Source: SAR202 cluster bacterium bin16 | GTDB lineage: Bacteria > Chloroflexota > Dehalococcoidia > Lucifugimonadales > Australimonadaceae | Assembly: GCA_002238425.1 (NCBI GenBank) | Contig: MPMJ01000003.1 | Span: forward strand, 62,001-126,000 | Length of the DNA stretch: 64,000 nucleotides | Reading direction: 5' to 3' | Part shown: piece by piece, positions 48,840 through 56,850 of the stretch | How positions within the stretch are numbered: the first letter of the stretch is position 1 | Layout: every line of letters begins with the position of its first letter | The notes under the pieces: generated by a model | What the model saw: only the letters and a program-made list of their open reading frames with translations | The model's database searches: none | What the model was told of the DNA's origin: nothing | Translations under genes and position numbers: made by a program

Positions 48840-49241
48840 TCAGTTGGTCAGCGAGCTGGCGATGTAGGTGTGGGTGATGACTTCCCAGACGTGGCCGTTC
48901 TCGCACTCGAAGTAGAAGCCGCGACCCTGGTGCTTGTAGTTGATCTTGCCGTCCGTGCGTGTGCCCGGGCCGCTGCCGTACACGATGCCGTCGTCCTTGA
49001 TCCGCCCCAGGATCTCATCGAATTCCTGGTCGGAGGCGAGGAACGCGTAGTGGTTGGAGCGCGGCTTCTGCTCGCCTTCTTTCAGGTCGTCGAAGTCCAG
49101 GGTGAGCTTGTCGTTGACCTTCACCGGCGCGAAGTGGCCGTAGGGGCCGTCGTACGTAAGCCCGAACATCCGCGCAATGAACTCGGCGGACTTCACCTTG
49201 TCGTAGGCCGGAACGATCGTGTGGTCCAACTGAAGCGCCAT
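48840..49241 (-). CDS. VOC-superfamily (glyoxalase/dioxygenase fold) protein
   Basis: 133 residues from ATG 49241 (MALQLDHTIVPAYD). The first beta-alpha-beta unit ends with a His as in VOC metal proteins: LDHTIVPAYDKVKSAEFIARMFGLTY. The second unit holds NHYAFLASDQEFDEILGRIKDDGIVYGSG, and the C-terminal FYFECENGHVWEVITHTY supplies a Glu-type ligand. The family has glyoxalase, fosfomycin-type and extradiol members. It forms a pair with the Ddn-like gene. Confidence 0.78.
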   Translation of the reverse strand: MALQLDHTIVPAYDKVKSAEFIARMFGLTYDGPYGHFAPVKVNDKLTLDFDDLKEGEQKPRSNHYAFLASDQEFDEILGRIKDDGIVYGSGPGTRTDGKINYKHQGRGFYFECENGHVWEVITHTYIASSLTN

Positions 49242-49362
49242 GACTGACCTCCTGTGAGTTGCTCGTTCTGCCCAAAGCATACTCCGCCCGCAAGCCTCTG
49301 CGAAGGGACTGCGCGCGATGGTAGGCTAGCGCCGCACACACTACCGCAGAGGGCGACATCCC

Positions 49363-50361
49363 ATGATCATCGACATGCACACGCACATCGTCCCGAAGGA
49401 CTTCCCATTCCTCGCAGACCGTCCGTCCGGCGACGCGTTCCCCGCAATGACCCCCAAGGATGAGGAGCGGTCCACGATCATGATCAGCGGTGAGGAGTAC
49501 CGGACGGTGCGCGACGTCTGCTGGGACGCCCCGAAGCGTGCCGCGGAGATGACGGGCCAGGGCACGGACAAGCAGGTGCTGTCTCCCCTACCAGAGCTGC
49601 TGATGTATCACCTCGACCCGAAGGACGGAGCGGACCTCGCCCGGCACCTGAACGAGACCATCGCCGGTATGGTTGCCGCGGAGCCGGAGCGCTTCTACGG
49701 ACTCGGCTCCGTTCCGATGCAGGATGTCGAACTCGCTGTCGCAGAGCTGGGCGTCATCAAGGAACTCGGCCTGCACGGCGTGGAGATACGCTCCAACATC
49801 GAGGGACGCAGCCTCGGCGAGGAGCGGTTCCGCCCCTTCTTCAATGAAGCCGCCTCACTCGGTCTGGCCGTGTTCCCCCACGCGAACCGCCCCACGTTCG
49901 CGGACAGGCTGGCACACATTCCGCCCATCGTGGCTGACGCACCGCTCGGGTTCCCCATCGAGTCAGGTCTCGCAGGCGCATCGATCATATGGAGCGGGCT
50001 GCTCGAGGAACTGCCAGACCTGCGCATCTGCATCAGCCACGGTGGAGGTGTGCTCATGCAACTTCTCGCCCGCAGCGATGAGAACTGGCACTCGCGCGAG
50101 CCTGTGCGCAAGCTGCTCCCCAAGGCGCCGATGGAGTACGCCTCCATGCTCTACTACGACGACATCACGTTCGGCACGGCCCCGCTGCGCTACCTGATAG
50201 ACCATGTGGGAGCGAGCCAGGTGATGATCGGCTCGGACTGGCAGGGCACGGGGCCGAAGACGCCGTCGCCTGAGGAGGAATTCGACGCCCTGGGCCTCGG
50301 TTCGGAGGAGCGCGAACTCATCGGCTGGAAGAACGCGCTCCGCTACCTGGGAGCGGAATAG
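49363..50361 (+). CDS. amidohydrolase family protein (ACMSD-like)
   Basis: 332 residues, metal-dependent TIM barrel of the ACMSD/amidohydrolase-2 group. The first metal motif is MIIDMHTHIVP (H-x-H), then FPHANRP, the conserved CISHGGG and the late Asp in MIGSDWQGTG. Enzymes of this type decarboxylate or hydrolyse ring-cleavage products and carboxylated aromatics. GTG/ATG choice is clear: ATG 49363. It converges on the MerR-type regulator. Two other members in the window lie at 56851 and 60322. Confidence 0.85.
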   Translation: MIIDMHTHIVPKDFPFLADRPSGDAFPAMTPKDEERSTIMISGEEYRTVRDVCWDAPKRAAEMTGQGTDKQVLSPLPELLMYHLDPKDGADLARHLNETIAGMVAAEPERFYGLGSVPMQDVELAVAELGVIKELGLHGVEIRSNIEGRSLGEERFRPFFNEAASLGLAVFPHANRPTFADRLAHIPPIVADAPLGFPIESGLAGASIIWSGLLEELPDLRICISHGGGVLMQLLARSDENWHSREPVRKLLPKAPMEYASMLYYDDITFGTAPLRYLIDHVGASQVMIGSDWQGTGPKTPSPEEEFDALGLGSEERELIGWKNALRYLGAE

Positions 50362-50367
50362 CGCCAG

Positions 50368-51114
50368 CTATGCCTCGCGCGCCCGCTGGATGAACGCGAT
50401 GTCCGCAGCCTGCGGGGCACGGTCCATGCCTTCGAACGAACCCGCCTCGTAGTTGCGACCTATCGCCTCAACGAGGCCGGGCTTGCTCGCGAAGTGCGCC
50501 ATGGTCCGTTCCTGCAGCGCGTCCCACCGCGCCACAAGCGCCTTCGCCTCAGGGCTGGCAGGGTCAAGGCTGGGCGACGCTCGCACCTCAGCGAGAAGTG
50601 CGGTCCACTCGCGTTCGACGGCCTCAATCTCCTCAGGCGGCGTCTCGGCGCGCAGTTCCGCGAACTGTGCCATCTGCTCCGGGGTGTAGTAGCGCTCCAT
50701 GATGTTGCCTCCGCTGTTCCCAGCCGCCGCTGCGGCCGTCAGTACCAGGTCCCAATCCCACACACCGCTGCGCTCCTGCGTGTCCAATGCGCTCCCTATT
50801 GCCGACTCGATGCGCTGCAATTCCTCGATGCGTTCCCGCAGGGCGATGCGCTGCACGCGCAGAGATGCCGCAACATCGAAGTCCTCGCTGTCGAGCAAGT
50901 CGCGAATACGTCGGAGCGGGAGTCCCAGGCAACGCAGCGTGAGCACCTGCTGCAGGCGGAGGAAGTCATGCTCGCCGTAGAGCCGATAGCCCCCCTCCGA
51001 ACGCGCAGAAGGTTGCACGAGACCGAGACGGTCGTAATGATGAAGCGTCCGGACGGACACTCCGACCCGTGCGGCCAGTTCCCCGATCCGGTAAGGGTGT
51101 GGTCCCGTGTTCAT
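50368..51114 (-). CDS. MerR-family regulator with TipAS-type effector domain
   Basis: 248 residues. The N-terminal MerR domain reads YRIGELAARVGVSVRTLHHYDRLGLVQPSARSEGGYRLYGEHDFLRLQQVLTLRCLGLPL (about residues 8-67). A helical linker follows. The C-terminal domain, MERYYTPEQMAQFAELR onward, is the TipAS antibiotic-recognition fold, which binds small drug-like ligands. Its own promoter (51124-51154) has the long 19-bp spacer and dyad that MerR proteins untwist, so it probably controls itself and perhaps the neighbouring catabolic genes. Confidence 0.9.
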   Translation of the reverse strand: MNTGPHPYRIGELAARVGVSVRTLHHYDRLGLVQPSARSEGGYRLYGEHDFLRLQQVLTLRCLGLPLRRIRDLLDSEDFDVAASLRVQRIALRERIEELQRIESAIGSALDTQERSGVWDWDLVLTAAAAAGNSGGNIMERYYTPEQMAQFAELRAETPPEEIEAVEREWTALLAEVRASPSLDPASPEAKALVARWDALQERTMAHFASKPGLVEAIGRNYEAGSFEGMDRAPQAADIAFIQRAREA

Positions 51115-51123
51115 AACAGCATC

Positions 51124-51154
51124 AGCGTAAAGCCTGACGCTGCGTCAGGGTCAA
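51124..51154 (-). promoter_or_regulatory. MerR-type promoter and operator
   Basis: On the minus strand TTGACC (plus 51149-51154), exactly 19 bp, then TACGCT (plus 51124-51129). Within the spacer sits a perfect dyad CCTGACGC-A-GCGTCAGG (51133-51149). This is the classical over-long spacer that MerR activators correct by distortion. Confidence 0.85.
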
Positions 51155-51183
51155 CACCCTCCTTGAACGATGCCGGTGACAGC

Positions 51184-51429
51184 CTAGGCGCGGCTGTCAC
51201 CCGTGTAAGAGGACGTGCGGCCCGGGCCTACGAAACGATTGCCGTCCACCGTGGCGATGTCCTCAGATGGGAGCGACGCCTCGTCGCCCTCGGCGACGTC
51301 CGCTCCGCCGAGGACATCTACGAACCGGACGGTCGCGGTCGCGCCGTCCGCGCTCACGCTCAACAGTTCAACAACGTCCCCACTAACGGTTACCAGGCGC
51401 GTGCCTGCTTCGATGCCTTCCAGGTTCAT
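51184..51429 (-). CDS. small acidic protein of unknown function, coupled to the Rieske gene
   Basis: 81 residues: VTVSGDVVELLSVSADGATATVRFVDVLGG, then SEDIATVDGNRFVG. It is beta-rich and acidic, with no Cys or His and no signal. It lies 21 bp after the Rieske oxygenase on the same strand, so it is likely co-transcribed. An SH3-like or small regulatory fold is possible. No recognised family. Confidence 0.6.
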   Translation of the reverse strand: MNLEGIEAGTRLVTVSGDVVELLSVSADGATATVRFVDVLGGADVAEGDEASLPSEDIATVDGNRFVGPGRTSSYTGDSRA

Positions 51430-51450
51430 GCTTCGACTCCGAATCTCGTG

Positions 51451-52851
51451 CTATCCGGGAGAGACCTCAACCGCCGTCTTGGCCGACTTCGGGAACGGCG
51501 GCGGCAGCGTAGCGCCAATTCGCTTGGCGTACTCCAGGTTCAACGTGTTGAACTTGCCTGAGGATCCGGTCGACATCCCCTCAACGTTGCGATGCGGGTT
51601 CTTCGGAGTGGCGGTCTTCCCTTCGATGACCTCATCGTCCATGCGGTCGAACGGAATCCAGATGATGTCGTTCTTCGCGGGGTCACGGAACACATTCATA
51701 GGCTCGCCGCCGTCCTCCATGATCTGCATCTGCTCCAGGAGCATGCGCCGGAAGAGGATGATGCCGATGTCCGACTGCCCCAGTTTCTCCAGGTAGCGGC
51801 GCGTCCGCGGGCCCTGCGACGTCCACGCGAAGTGGTCCTGTCCGCTGTTGTTGTCGAGTTGTTCCCAGATAGGCTGCCCCCACTCGTCCACTCCCGCGAT
51901 CGGAACGTGGTAGACGGGGATCTCGTCCTCCCGCTGGTTCGGGTTCTCGCCTTCGCGCGGCCAGTGCGATTGGTAGTAGACGTAGTAGGTGTGCGTGTCA
52001 TCCATCGGCACGCGGATCTGGAAGTCGTGGCCGCCGGTGCCGGACTCGAGGTTCGGGAAGAGTATGGGGTGGCCGTAACGCCAGCCTATGGACTCCTCCT
52101 TCTCCTCTCCTTCCAACCAGCGGTGCTTCAGGACGCCGTGTTCGAACCTGCTAGTCGACGCGGAGATGTGGCGCATCGTACGGCCTGCCTTCCGCCAGTA
52201 CGGACCGAACTCCTCGTTCTCTTCCGGCGGGCGCTTCCCGTAGATGTCGCCACGGTGCTTAAGCAGCCCGACCCGTTGGAGAGCGTACTTGGAGAAGTAG
52301 CCGTGGAGGTACTCGGCATGGATGGGGTCCAGTGAGTTCTCCATGATCTGAAGCCAGTTGCAGGTAACGATCGTCCAGCCGATGCTCCTGACTCTCCCCT
52401 CCTCCACGAATGGGTAGTAGTGCGGGAGCAGCGGAGCGGGCTGCGGGCCGAGATATGCGAATACCAAGCCGCCAAGCGTCTCCACCGGGTACGCTTTCAA
52501 CTGCACGCGGCTTGGGAAGGTGGAGTCTGCGGGCTCTGCCGGCATCTCCAGGCACTGGCCAGTCTCGTCGTACAGCCAACCGTGGTAAGAGCAGCGGAGA
52601 CCCTTCGGTTCCGGGATGCCCCAGAGCATGTTGACCCGGCGATGGGCACAGGAGGCGTCGATGAGACCGAACGTGCCGCCTTCATCCTTGTACAGCACGA
52701 GGTCTTCGCCCAAGAGCCGGATCGCCTTCGTGGGGTTCTCGTTGAATTCGGAAACCCCGGCGATAGGCTGCCAGTAGCGCCGCATCAGTTCGCCCATAGG
52801 AGTGCCAGGGCCCACCAGTGTCAACCGGTCGTTCTGCTCCACAGTCAGCAT
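51451..52851 (-). CDS. Rieske non-heme iron ring-hydroxylating oxygenase, alpha subunit
   Basis: 466 residues. The Rieske cluster is CAHRRVNMLWGIPEPKGLRCSYHGWLYDETGQC (CxH...CxxH, about residues 67-88). The mononuclear iron site is NSLDPIHAEYLHGYFS, giving His, His and Asp ligands of the 2-His-1-carboxylate facial triad. The N-terminus MLTVEQNDRLTLVGPGTPMGELMRRYWQPI is that of phthalate-4,5-dioxygenase/vanillate-type enzymes. No ferredoxin or reductase gene is adjacent, so the electron donors are elsewhere. The 81-residue protein follows. Confidence 0.9.
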   Translation of the reverse strand: MLTVEQNDRLTLVGPGTPMGELMRRYWQPIAGVSEFNENPTKAIRLLGEDLVLYKDEGGTFGLIDASCAHRRVNMLWGIPEPKGLRCSYHGWLYDETGQCLEMPAEPADSTFPSRVQLKAYPVETLGGLVFAYLGPQPAPLLPHYYPFVEEGRVRSIGWTIVTCNWLQIMENSLDPIHAEYLHGYFSKYALQRVGLLKHRGDIYGKRPPEENEEFGPYWRKAGRTMRHISASTSRFEHGVLKHRWLEGEEKEESIGWRYGHPILFPNLESGTGGHDFQIRVPMDDTHTYYVYYQSHWPREGENPNQREDEIPVYHVPIAGVDEWGQPIWEQLDNNSGQDHFAWTSQGPRTRRYLEKLGQSDIGIILFRRMLLEQMQIMEDGGEPMNVFRDPAKNDIIWIPFDRMDDEVIEGKTATPKNPHRNVEGMSTGSSGKFNTLNLEYAKRIGATLPPPFPKSAKTAVEVSPG

Positions 52852-52941
52852 CGTTCACCTCCCTTAGTGCCCAGACCAATTATTCCTGCTAACGCGTGAA
52901 GATTGCATCATCCGCGCCCCGCCGTCAAATGCGTCGGACGC

Positions 52942-53337
52942 CTACGCGCCGAGGATGGGAGAGCCGTGATGGTGCACCATCAGCCACCGCCCGCCTCGGC
53001 TGCGGAAGACGTTCGTCGTCTCTATGCGCGCATCCATCACACGCCCTCCGGCCACCGACGTCAGGTTCTCGGTACACGTGACCCATGCAACCCCGCCCTC
53101 GACAGTCGCCTGAGCGCCGGTGATGGTGAACGTCATCATCGCCGCACCATCGAATATGCGCTCCCAGCTCTCCATGACCTCGGCCCAGCCGTCGAGCACA
53201 GCCCATCCCGGATGGATGCACGTCACCACGTCCTCGCGCGACCAGACCCCCTCCATCTGACGGATGTCCAGTGTACCGAACGCGTCGTAAAACGCCTTGT
53301 TGGCGGCGAGAACCGCCGCTTCGTCCGCGTCGCTCAT
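52942..53337 (-). CDS. NTF2/SnoaL-like domain protein
   Basis: 131 residues from ATG 53337 (MSDADEAAVLAANKAFYDAFGTLD). A longer frame from 53388 would start in the promoter zone. The cone-shaped NTF2-like fold is seen in FYDAFGTLDIRQMEGVWSREDVVTCIHPGWAVLDGWAEVMESWERIF and in VFRSRGGRWLMVHHHGSPI. Such proteins serve as small ring-hydroxylation, isomerase or binding partners. It is divergent from the SDR gene and close to the Rieske gene. Confidence 0.78.
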   Translation of the reverse strand: MSDADEAAVLAANKAFYDAFGTLDIRQMEGVWSREDVVTCIHPGWAVLDGWAEVMESWERIFDGAAMMTFTITGAQATVEGGVAWVTCTENLTSVAGGRVMDARIETTNVFRSRGGRWLMVHHHGSPILGA

Positions 53338-53411
53338 CGCGTAAACTCTAGCACGATAGTCCCACGCCGATGCGGATGTATCATCCACTCGCTCTAAGAG
53401 AAGGAGATGCT

Positions 53412-54203
53412 ATGCCAAGTTTCGACATGACAGACCGTGTGGCCATCGTAACCGGAGGCTCGCAGGGCTTCGGTAAGGCTATCTCGCTTGCGCTGGCACG
53501 CCAGGGCGCGAACGTTGTCGTGGCGGCGCGCGAGCCGGAAGAGGTGACGGTCGGCAGGGAACGGCCCCACGCTCCCGTTTACCCCGTTGTAGACGAGATA
53601 CGCGCCATCGGGAGCCGCACGCTTGGCATCACAGCCGACGTGCGCAACCAGGACGAGGTTGACGCGATGGTCGCACAGACTATGGACGAGTTCGGGCGCA
53701 TCGACGCGCTCGTCAACGTCGTCGGCGGCAGCTGGGGCGAGACGTTCCGCTCCGGCCCGCTCATGGAGCTTGAGCCGCACGATTTCATCGAGTGCTACCG
53801 GGTGAACGTGCTCACAGCGTTCATGTGCTCCAAGGCCGTGCAGCCCATCATGAAGGCGCAGGGCAAGGGCGCCATCGTCAACATCGCCTCGGGCGCAGGC
53901 GTCAATCCCGGCACGGGCCAAGCCGCCTACGGTGCGGCCAAGGCCGGCGTCATCAACATGTCCAAGTCCATGGCGTACGAGTGGGCGCCCGAGGTGCGCG
54001 TCAACGCTATCGCGCTCGGCGGTATCGAGACGCCGCACCGTCCGATGTGGCACGAGAGCGTCCGCTCCACCACGACCAACCGCAGCGCGATGGGCAGGCT
54101 CGGCACACCGGACGAGCACGCGGGTACGGTCCTCTGGCTCGTCTCCGACGCGGCGGGCTACATCACCGGCACAGCCATAGAGGCGGACGGCGGTCGACGG
54201 TAG
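53412..54203 (+). CDS. short-chain dehydrogenase/reductase
   Basis: 263 residues from ATG 53412 after AAGGAGATGC. The NAD loop is VTGGSQGFGKAISLALA (TGGxxGxG), the central motif NVVGGSWGE, active Ser in NIASGAGV and the catalytic YGAAK. The C-terminal SDAAGYITGTAIEADGG ends as in FabG-like enzymes. It opens the cluster with the three alpha/beta-hydrolases, 39 bp upstream of the first. Hydroxy- or keto-acyl substrates are possible. Confidence 0.88.
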   Translation: MPSFDMTDRVAIVTGGSQGFGKAISLALARQGANVVVAAREPEEVTVGRERPHAPVYPVVDEIRAIGSRTLGITADVRNQDEVDAMVAQTMDEFGRIDALVNVVGGSWGETFRSGPLMELEPHDFIECYRVNVLTAFMCSKAVQPIMKAQGKGAIVNIASGAGVNPGTGQAAYGAAKAGVINMSKSMAYEWAPEVRVNAIALGGIETPHRPMWHESVRSTTTNRSAMGRLGTPDEHAGTVLWLVSDAAGYITGTAIEADGGRR

Positions 54204-54242
54204 GGAGGCGCAGAAGCCCGAAGCAGGGCAAGGAGTAGCGAC

Positions 54243-55064
54243 ATGTCATACGAAGACCGGTTCGTGGACAACAACGGCGTTCGCATCCACTACGAGGTGG
54301 AGGAAGGGCCTGCCGACTCGCCCGTCATCATCTTCGTGCACGGCATGGGCGGCAGCACGAAAGGCTGGCGGATGCACGGCTACCCGGAGAAGTTGCGCGA
54401 CGACTACAAGGTCGTGCTCATGGATTCGCGCGGGTTCGGGCAGAGCGACAAGTTGAAAGACGCCGAGGACTACGGACGCCCGCAGAAGGTGTCGGACGTG
54501 GTCGCCGTCCTGGACGATCTAGGCGTCGACAAGGCCTACTACTGGGGTTACTCCATGGGCGCCAGCATCGGCTGGGCGGTCGGCATGCTCGCGCCAGACC
54601 ATTTTCATGGGCTCATCCTCGGGGCCTACCCCGTGCTGTCGCCGGAGGTACCGGAAATCGACCGTGTGCGGTGGGAGGCCCGAGCCAAGCTCATGCGCCT
54701 CGGCATGGACGTATACATCGCTGCGATGGAGATGGACCAGGGACCGCTGCCGGAGGAGAACAAGGCCCGGCTGCTGGCGAACGACAAGGACGCCTACGCC
54801 GCTCAACAGATAGCGAACATCAGCTGGGGGGCGCCAGACGAGGACATCGTCAACATGACCCTGCCCGCGCTCGTCTACTCCGGCACCGAGGACGAGTACC
54901 CGATGCCCCGCAACCACGCACTCACCAAGCGCTCGGCGTCGCTCGCGCCCAACGCGAAATTCCTTCCGCTGGAGGGACACACCCACGCATCCGCGATGGC
55001 CTCGGCTGACGTTGTGATCCCGCACGTGCGGGAATTCATCGCGATGGTTGAAGACTCGCGTTAG
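54243..55064 (+). CDS. alpha/beta-hydrolase, tandem copy 1
   Basis: 273 residues. The start is MSYEDRFVDNNGVRIHYEVEEG. The nucleophile elbow is GYSMGA (Ser, about residue 104). The oxyanion sequence is FVHGMGGSTKGW; the acid region is YSGTEDEYP and the His lies in EGHTHASA. The layout is that of 3-oxoadipate enol-lactonase-like serine hydrolases. It is closely similar to copies 2 and 3, which follow in the same orientation at gaps of 26 and 28 bp. All three are likely one transcript. Confidence 0.82.
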   Translation: MSYEDRFVDNNGVRIHYEVEEGPADSPVIIFVHGMGGSTKGWRMHGYPEKLRDDYKVVLMDSRGFGQSDKLKDAEDYGRPQKVSDVVAVLDDLGVDKAYYWGYSMGASIGWAVGMLAPDHFHGLILGAYPVLSPEVPEIDRVRWEARAKLMRLGMDVYIAAMEMDQGPLPEENKARLLANDKDAYAAQQIANISWGAPDEDIVNMTLPALVYSGTEDEYPMPRNHALTKRSASLAPNAKFLPLEGHTHASAMASADVVIPHVREFIAMVEDSR

Positions 55065-55090
55065 GCAACAAGGAAGCAAGGAGAAGCAAC

Positions 55091-55912
55091 GTGCCATACC
55101 AAGATTGTTTCGTTGACAACAACGGCGTCAATATCCACTACGAGGTGGAGGAAGGGGCGGTCGAGTCGCCCGTCATCGTCTTCGTGCACGGCATGGGCAT
55201 GAGCACCAAGGACTGGCGGAACGCCGGCTACCCGGAAAAGCTCTGCAACGAGTTCAAGGTCGTCCTCATCGACTCGCGCGGGTTCGGCCAGAGCGACAAG
55301 CCGAAAGACCCGGCCGTCTACGGGCGCGCGCAGAAGGTTTCCGACGTGACCGCCGTGTTGGATGACCTCGGCGTGGACAAGGCCTACTACTGGGGCTTCT
55401 CCATGGGCTCCAGCATCGGCTGGGCCGTCGGCATGCTCGCGCCTGAACGCTTCCACGGCCTGGTTCTTGGCGCGTATCCCGTGCTTTCGCCGGATGTGCC
55501 TGAGATCGACCGGGTGCGATGGGAGGCCCGAGCCAAGCTCATGCGCCTGGGTATGGACGTCTACGTCGCCGCGATGGAGATGGACCAGGGCCCGCTGCCG
55601 GAGGAGAGTAAAGCCAGGCTCTTGTCAAACGACAAGGACGCCTACGCCGCCCAACAGATAGCGAATCTCGAGTGGGGCGCGCCCGACGAGGACATCGTCA
55701 ACATGACGCTGCCCGCCCTCGTCTACTCCGGCACCGACGACGACTACCCCATGCCCCGGAACCACGCGCTCACCAAGCGCTCGGCATCACTCGCGCCCAA
55801 CGCCAGGTTCCTGCCTCTTGAGGGACACACCCACATGTCTGCCTTCATGGCGGCGGACCTGATGATTCCCCACGTCAGGGAATTCATCGCCATGGTTGAA
55901 GACACGCGCTAG
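55091..55912 (+). CDS. alpha/beta-hydrolase, tandem copy 2
   Basis: 273 residues from GTG 55091 after AAGGAGAAGC. Elbow GFSMGS, oxyanion FVHGMGMSTKDW, acid YSGTDDDYP and His EGHTHMSA. It is the closest relative of copy 1, identical in long stretches such as WEARAKLMRLGMDVY and EDIVNMTLPALVYSGT. The change Gly-Tyr to Gly-Phe next to the nucleophile and GMGG to GMGM in the oxyanion loop could shift substrate choice. Same transcript as its neighbours. Confidence 0.82.
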   Translation: MPYQDCFVDNNGVNIHYEVEEGAVESPVIVFVHGMGMSTKDWRNAGYPEKLCNEFKVVLIDSRGFGQSDKPKDPAVYGRAQKVSDVTAVLDDLGVDKAYYWGFSMGSSIGWAVGMLAPERFHGLVLGAYPVLSPDVPEIDRVRWEARAKLMRLGMDVYVAAMEMDQGPLPEESKARLLSNDKDAYAAQQIANLEWGAPDEDIVNMTLPALVYSGTDDDYPMPRNHALTKRSASLAPNARFLPLEGHTHMSAFMAADLMIPHVREFIAMVEDTR

Positions 55913-55940
55913 AGAGACTTGCATACGAGGGAGCAGCGCA

Positions 55941-56750
55941 ATGCCGTTCGAAGACCAGTTCATCGACAACAACGGCGTCCGTATCCACTACGAGGTGGAC
56001 GACGCGCCGGAAGACGCTCCACCACTCGTACTCATGCACGGCATGGGCATGAGCACGAAGGACTGGCACGACGCGGGCTACACGACAGCGCTCTCCGGCG
56101 AGTTCCGGCAGATCCTCATCGACTCGCGAGGGTTCGGCCAGAGCGACAAGCTCACCGACCCCGCAGGCTACGGACGCGCCCAGAAGGTTTCCGACGTTAC
56201 CGCCGTGCTGGACGATCTGGGCATCGAGAAGGCGTTCTATTGGGGCTACTCCATGGGCGCGAGCATCGGCTGGGCGCTCGGCATGCTGGCGCCGCAACGC
56301 TTCCATGCTCTCGTACTCGGCTCCTATCCCGTCATCCCTCTGCCCGTTCCTGAGTTCGACCGCGCCCGCTGGGAGGCTCGCGCGAAGATCATGCGGCTCG
56401 GAATGGACGTATACGTGACCGCGATGGAGATGGACGCAGGGCCGCTCCCGGACGCCGACCGCGAGCGCCTGCTGGCGAACGACAAGGAAGCCTATGCCGC
56501 ACAGCAACTCGCCAACCTGGACTGGGGCGCGCCGGACGAGGACATCGTCAACATGACGCTGCCCACGTTCGTCTACGCGGGTACGAAGGACGTACGCAAC
56601 CACGAACCGGCCAAGCGGTGCGCGTCGCTGGCGCCCAACGCGTCGTTCCTCTCGCTGCCTGACCATACGCACGCGCAGGCGTTCCAAGTGGCGGACACGA
56701 TGATTCCGCACGTGCGGAAGTTCATCGCGGGGGTCGGGGCGACCCTGTAA
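55941..56750 (+). CDS. alpha/beta-hydrolase, tandem copy 3
   Basis: 269 residues from ATG 55941. Elbow GYSMGA, oxyanion LMHGMGMSTKDW, acid in YAGTKD, His LPDHTHAQA. Compared with copies 1 and 2 it is four residues shorter just after the acid (GTKDVRNHEPAKRC), so its active-site rim is different. It is the most diverged copy, which suggests copy 3 split first and copies 1 and 2 arose later. Substrate unknown. Confidence 0.82.
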   Translation: MPFEDQFIDNNGVRIHYEVDDAPEDAPPLVLMHGMGMSTKDWHDAGYTTALSGEFRQILIDSRGFGQSDKLTDPAGYGRAQKVSDVTAVLDDLGIEKAFYWGYSMGASIGWALGMLAPQRFHALVLGSYPVIPLPVPEFDRARWEARAKIMRLGMDVYVTAMEMDAGPLPDADRERLLANDKEAYAAQQLANLDWGAPDEDIVNMTLPTFVYAGTKDVRNHEPAKRCASLAPNASFLSLPDHTHAQAFQVADTMIPHVRKFIAGVGATL

Positions 56751-56850
56751 CCCACTGCCGCGCGCTCGTGTAGCAGACGTTATACTCTGCGCCGTCAGGC
56801 TCAGGCTGATGGAGAACGGCATCTCAGGTTAGGAGTACGGAGGAGACAAC

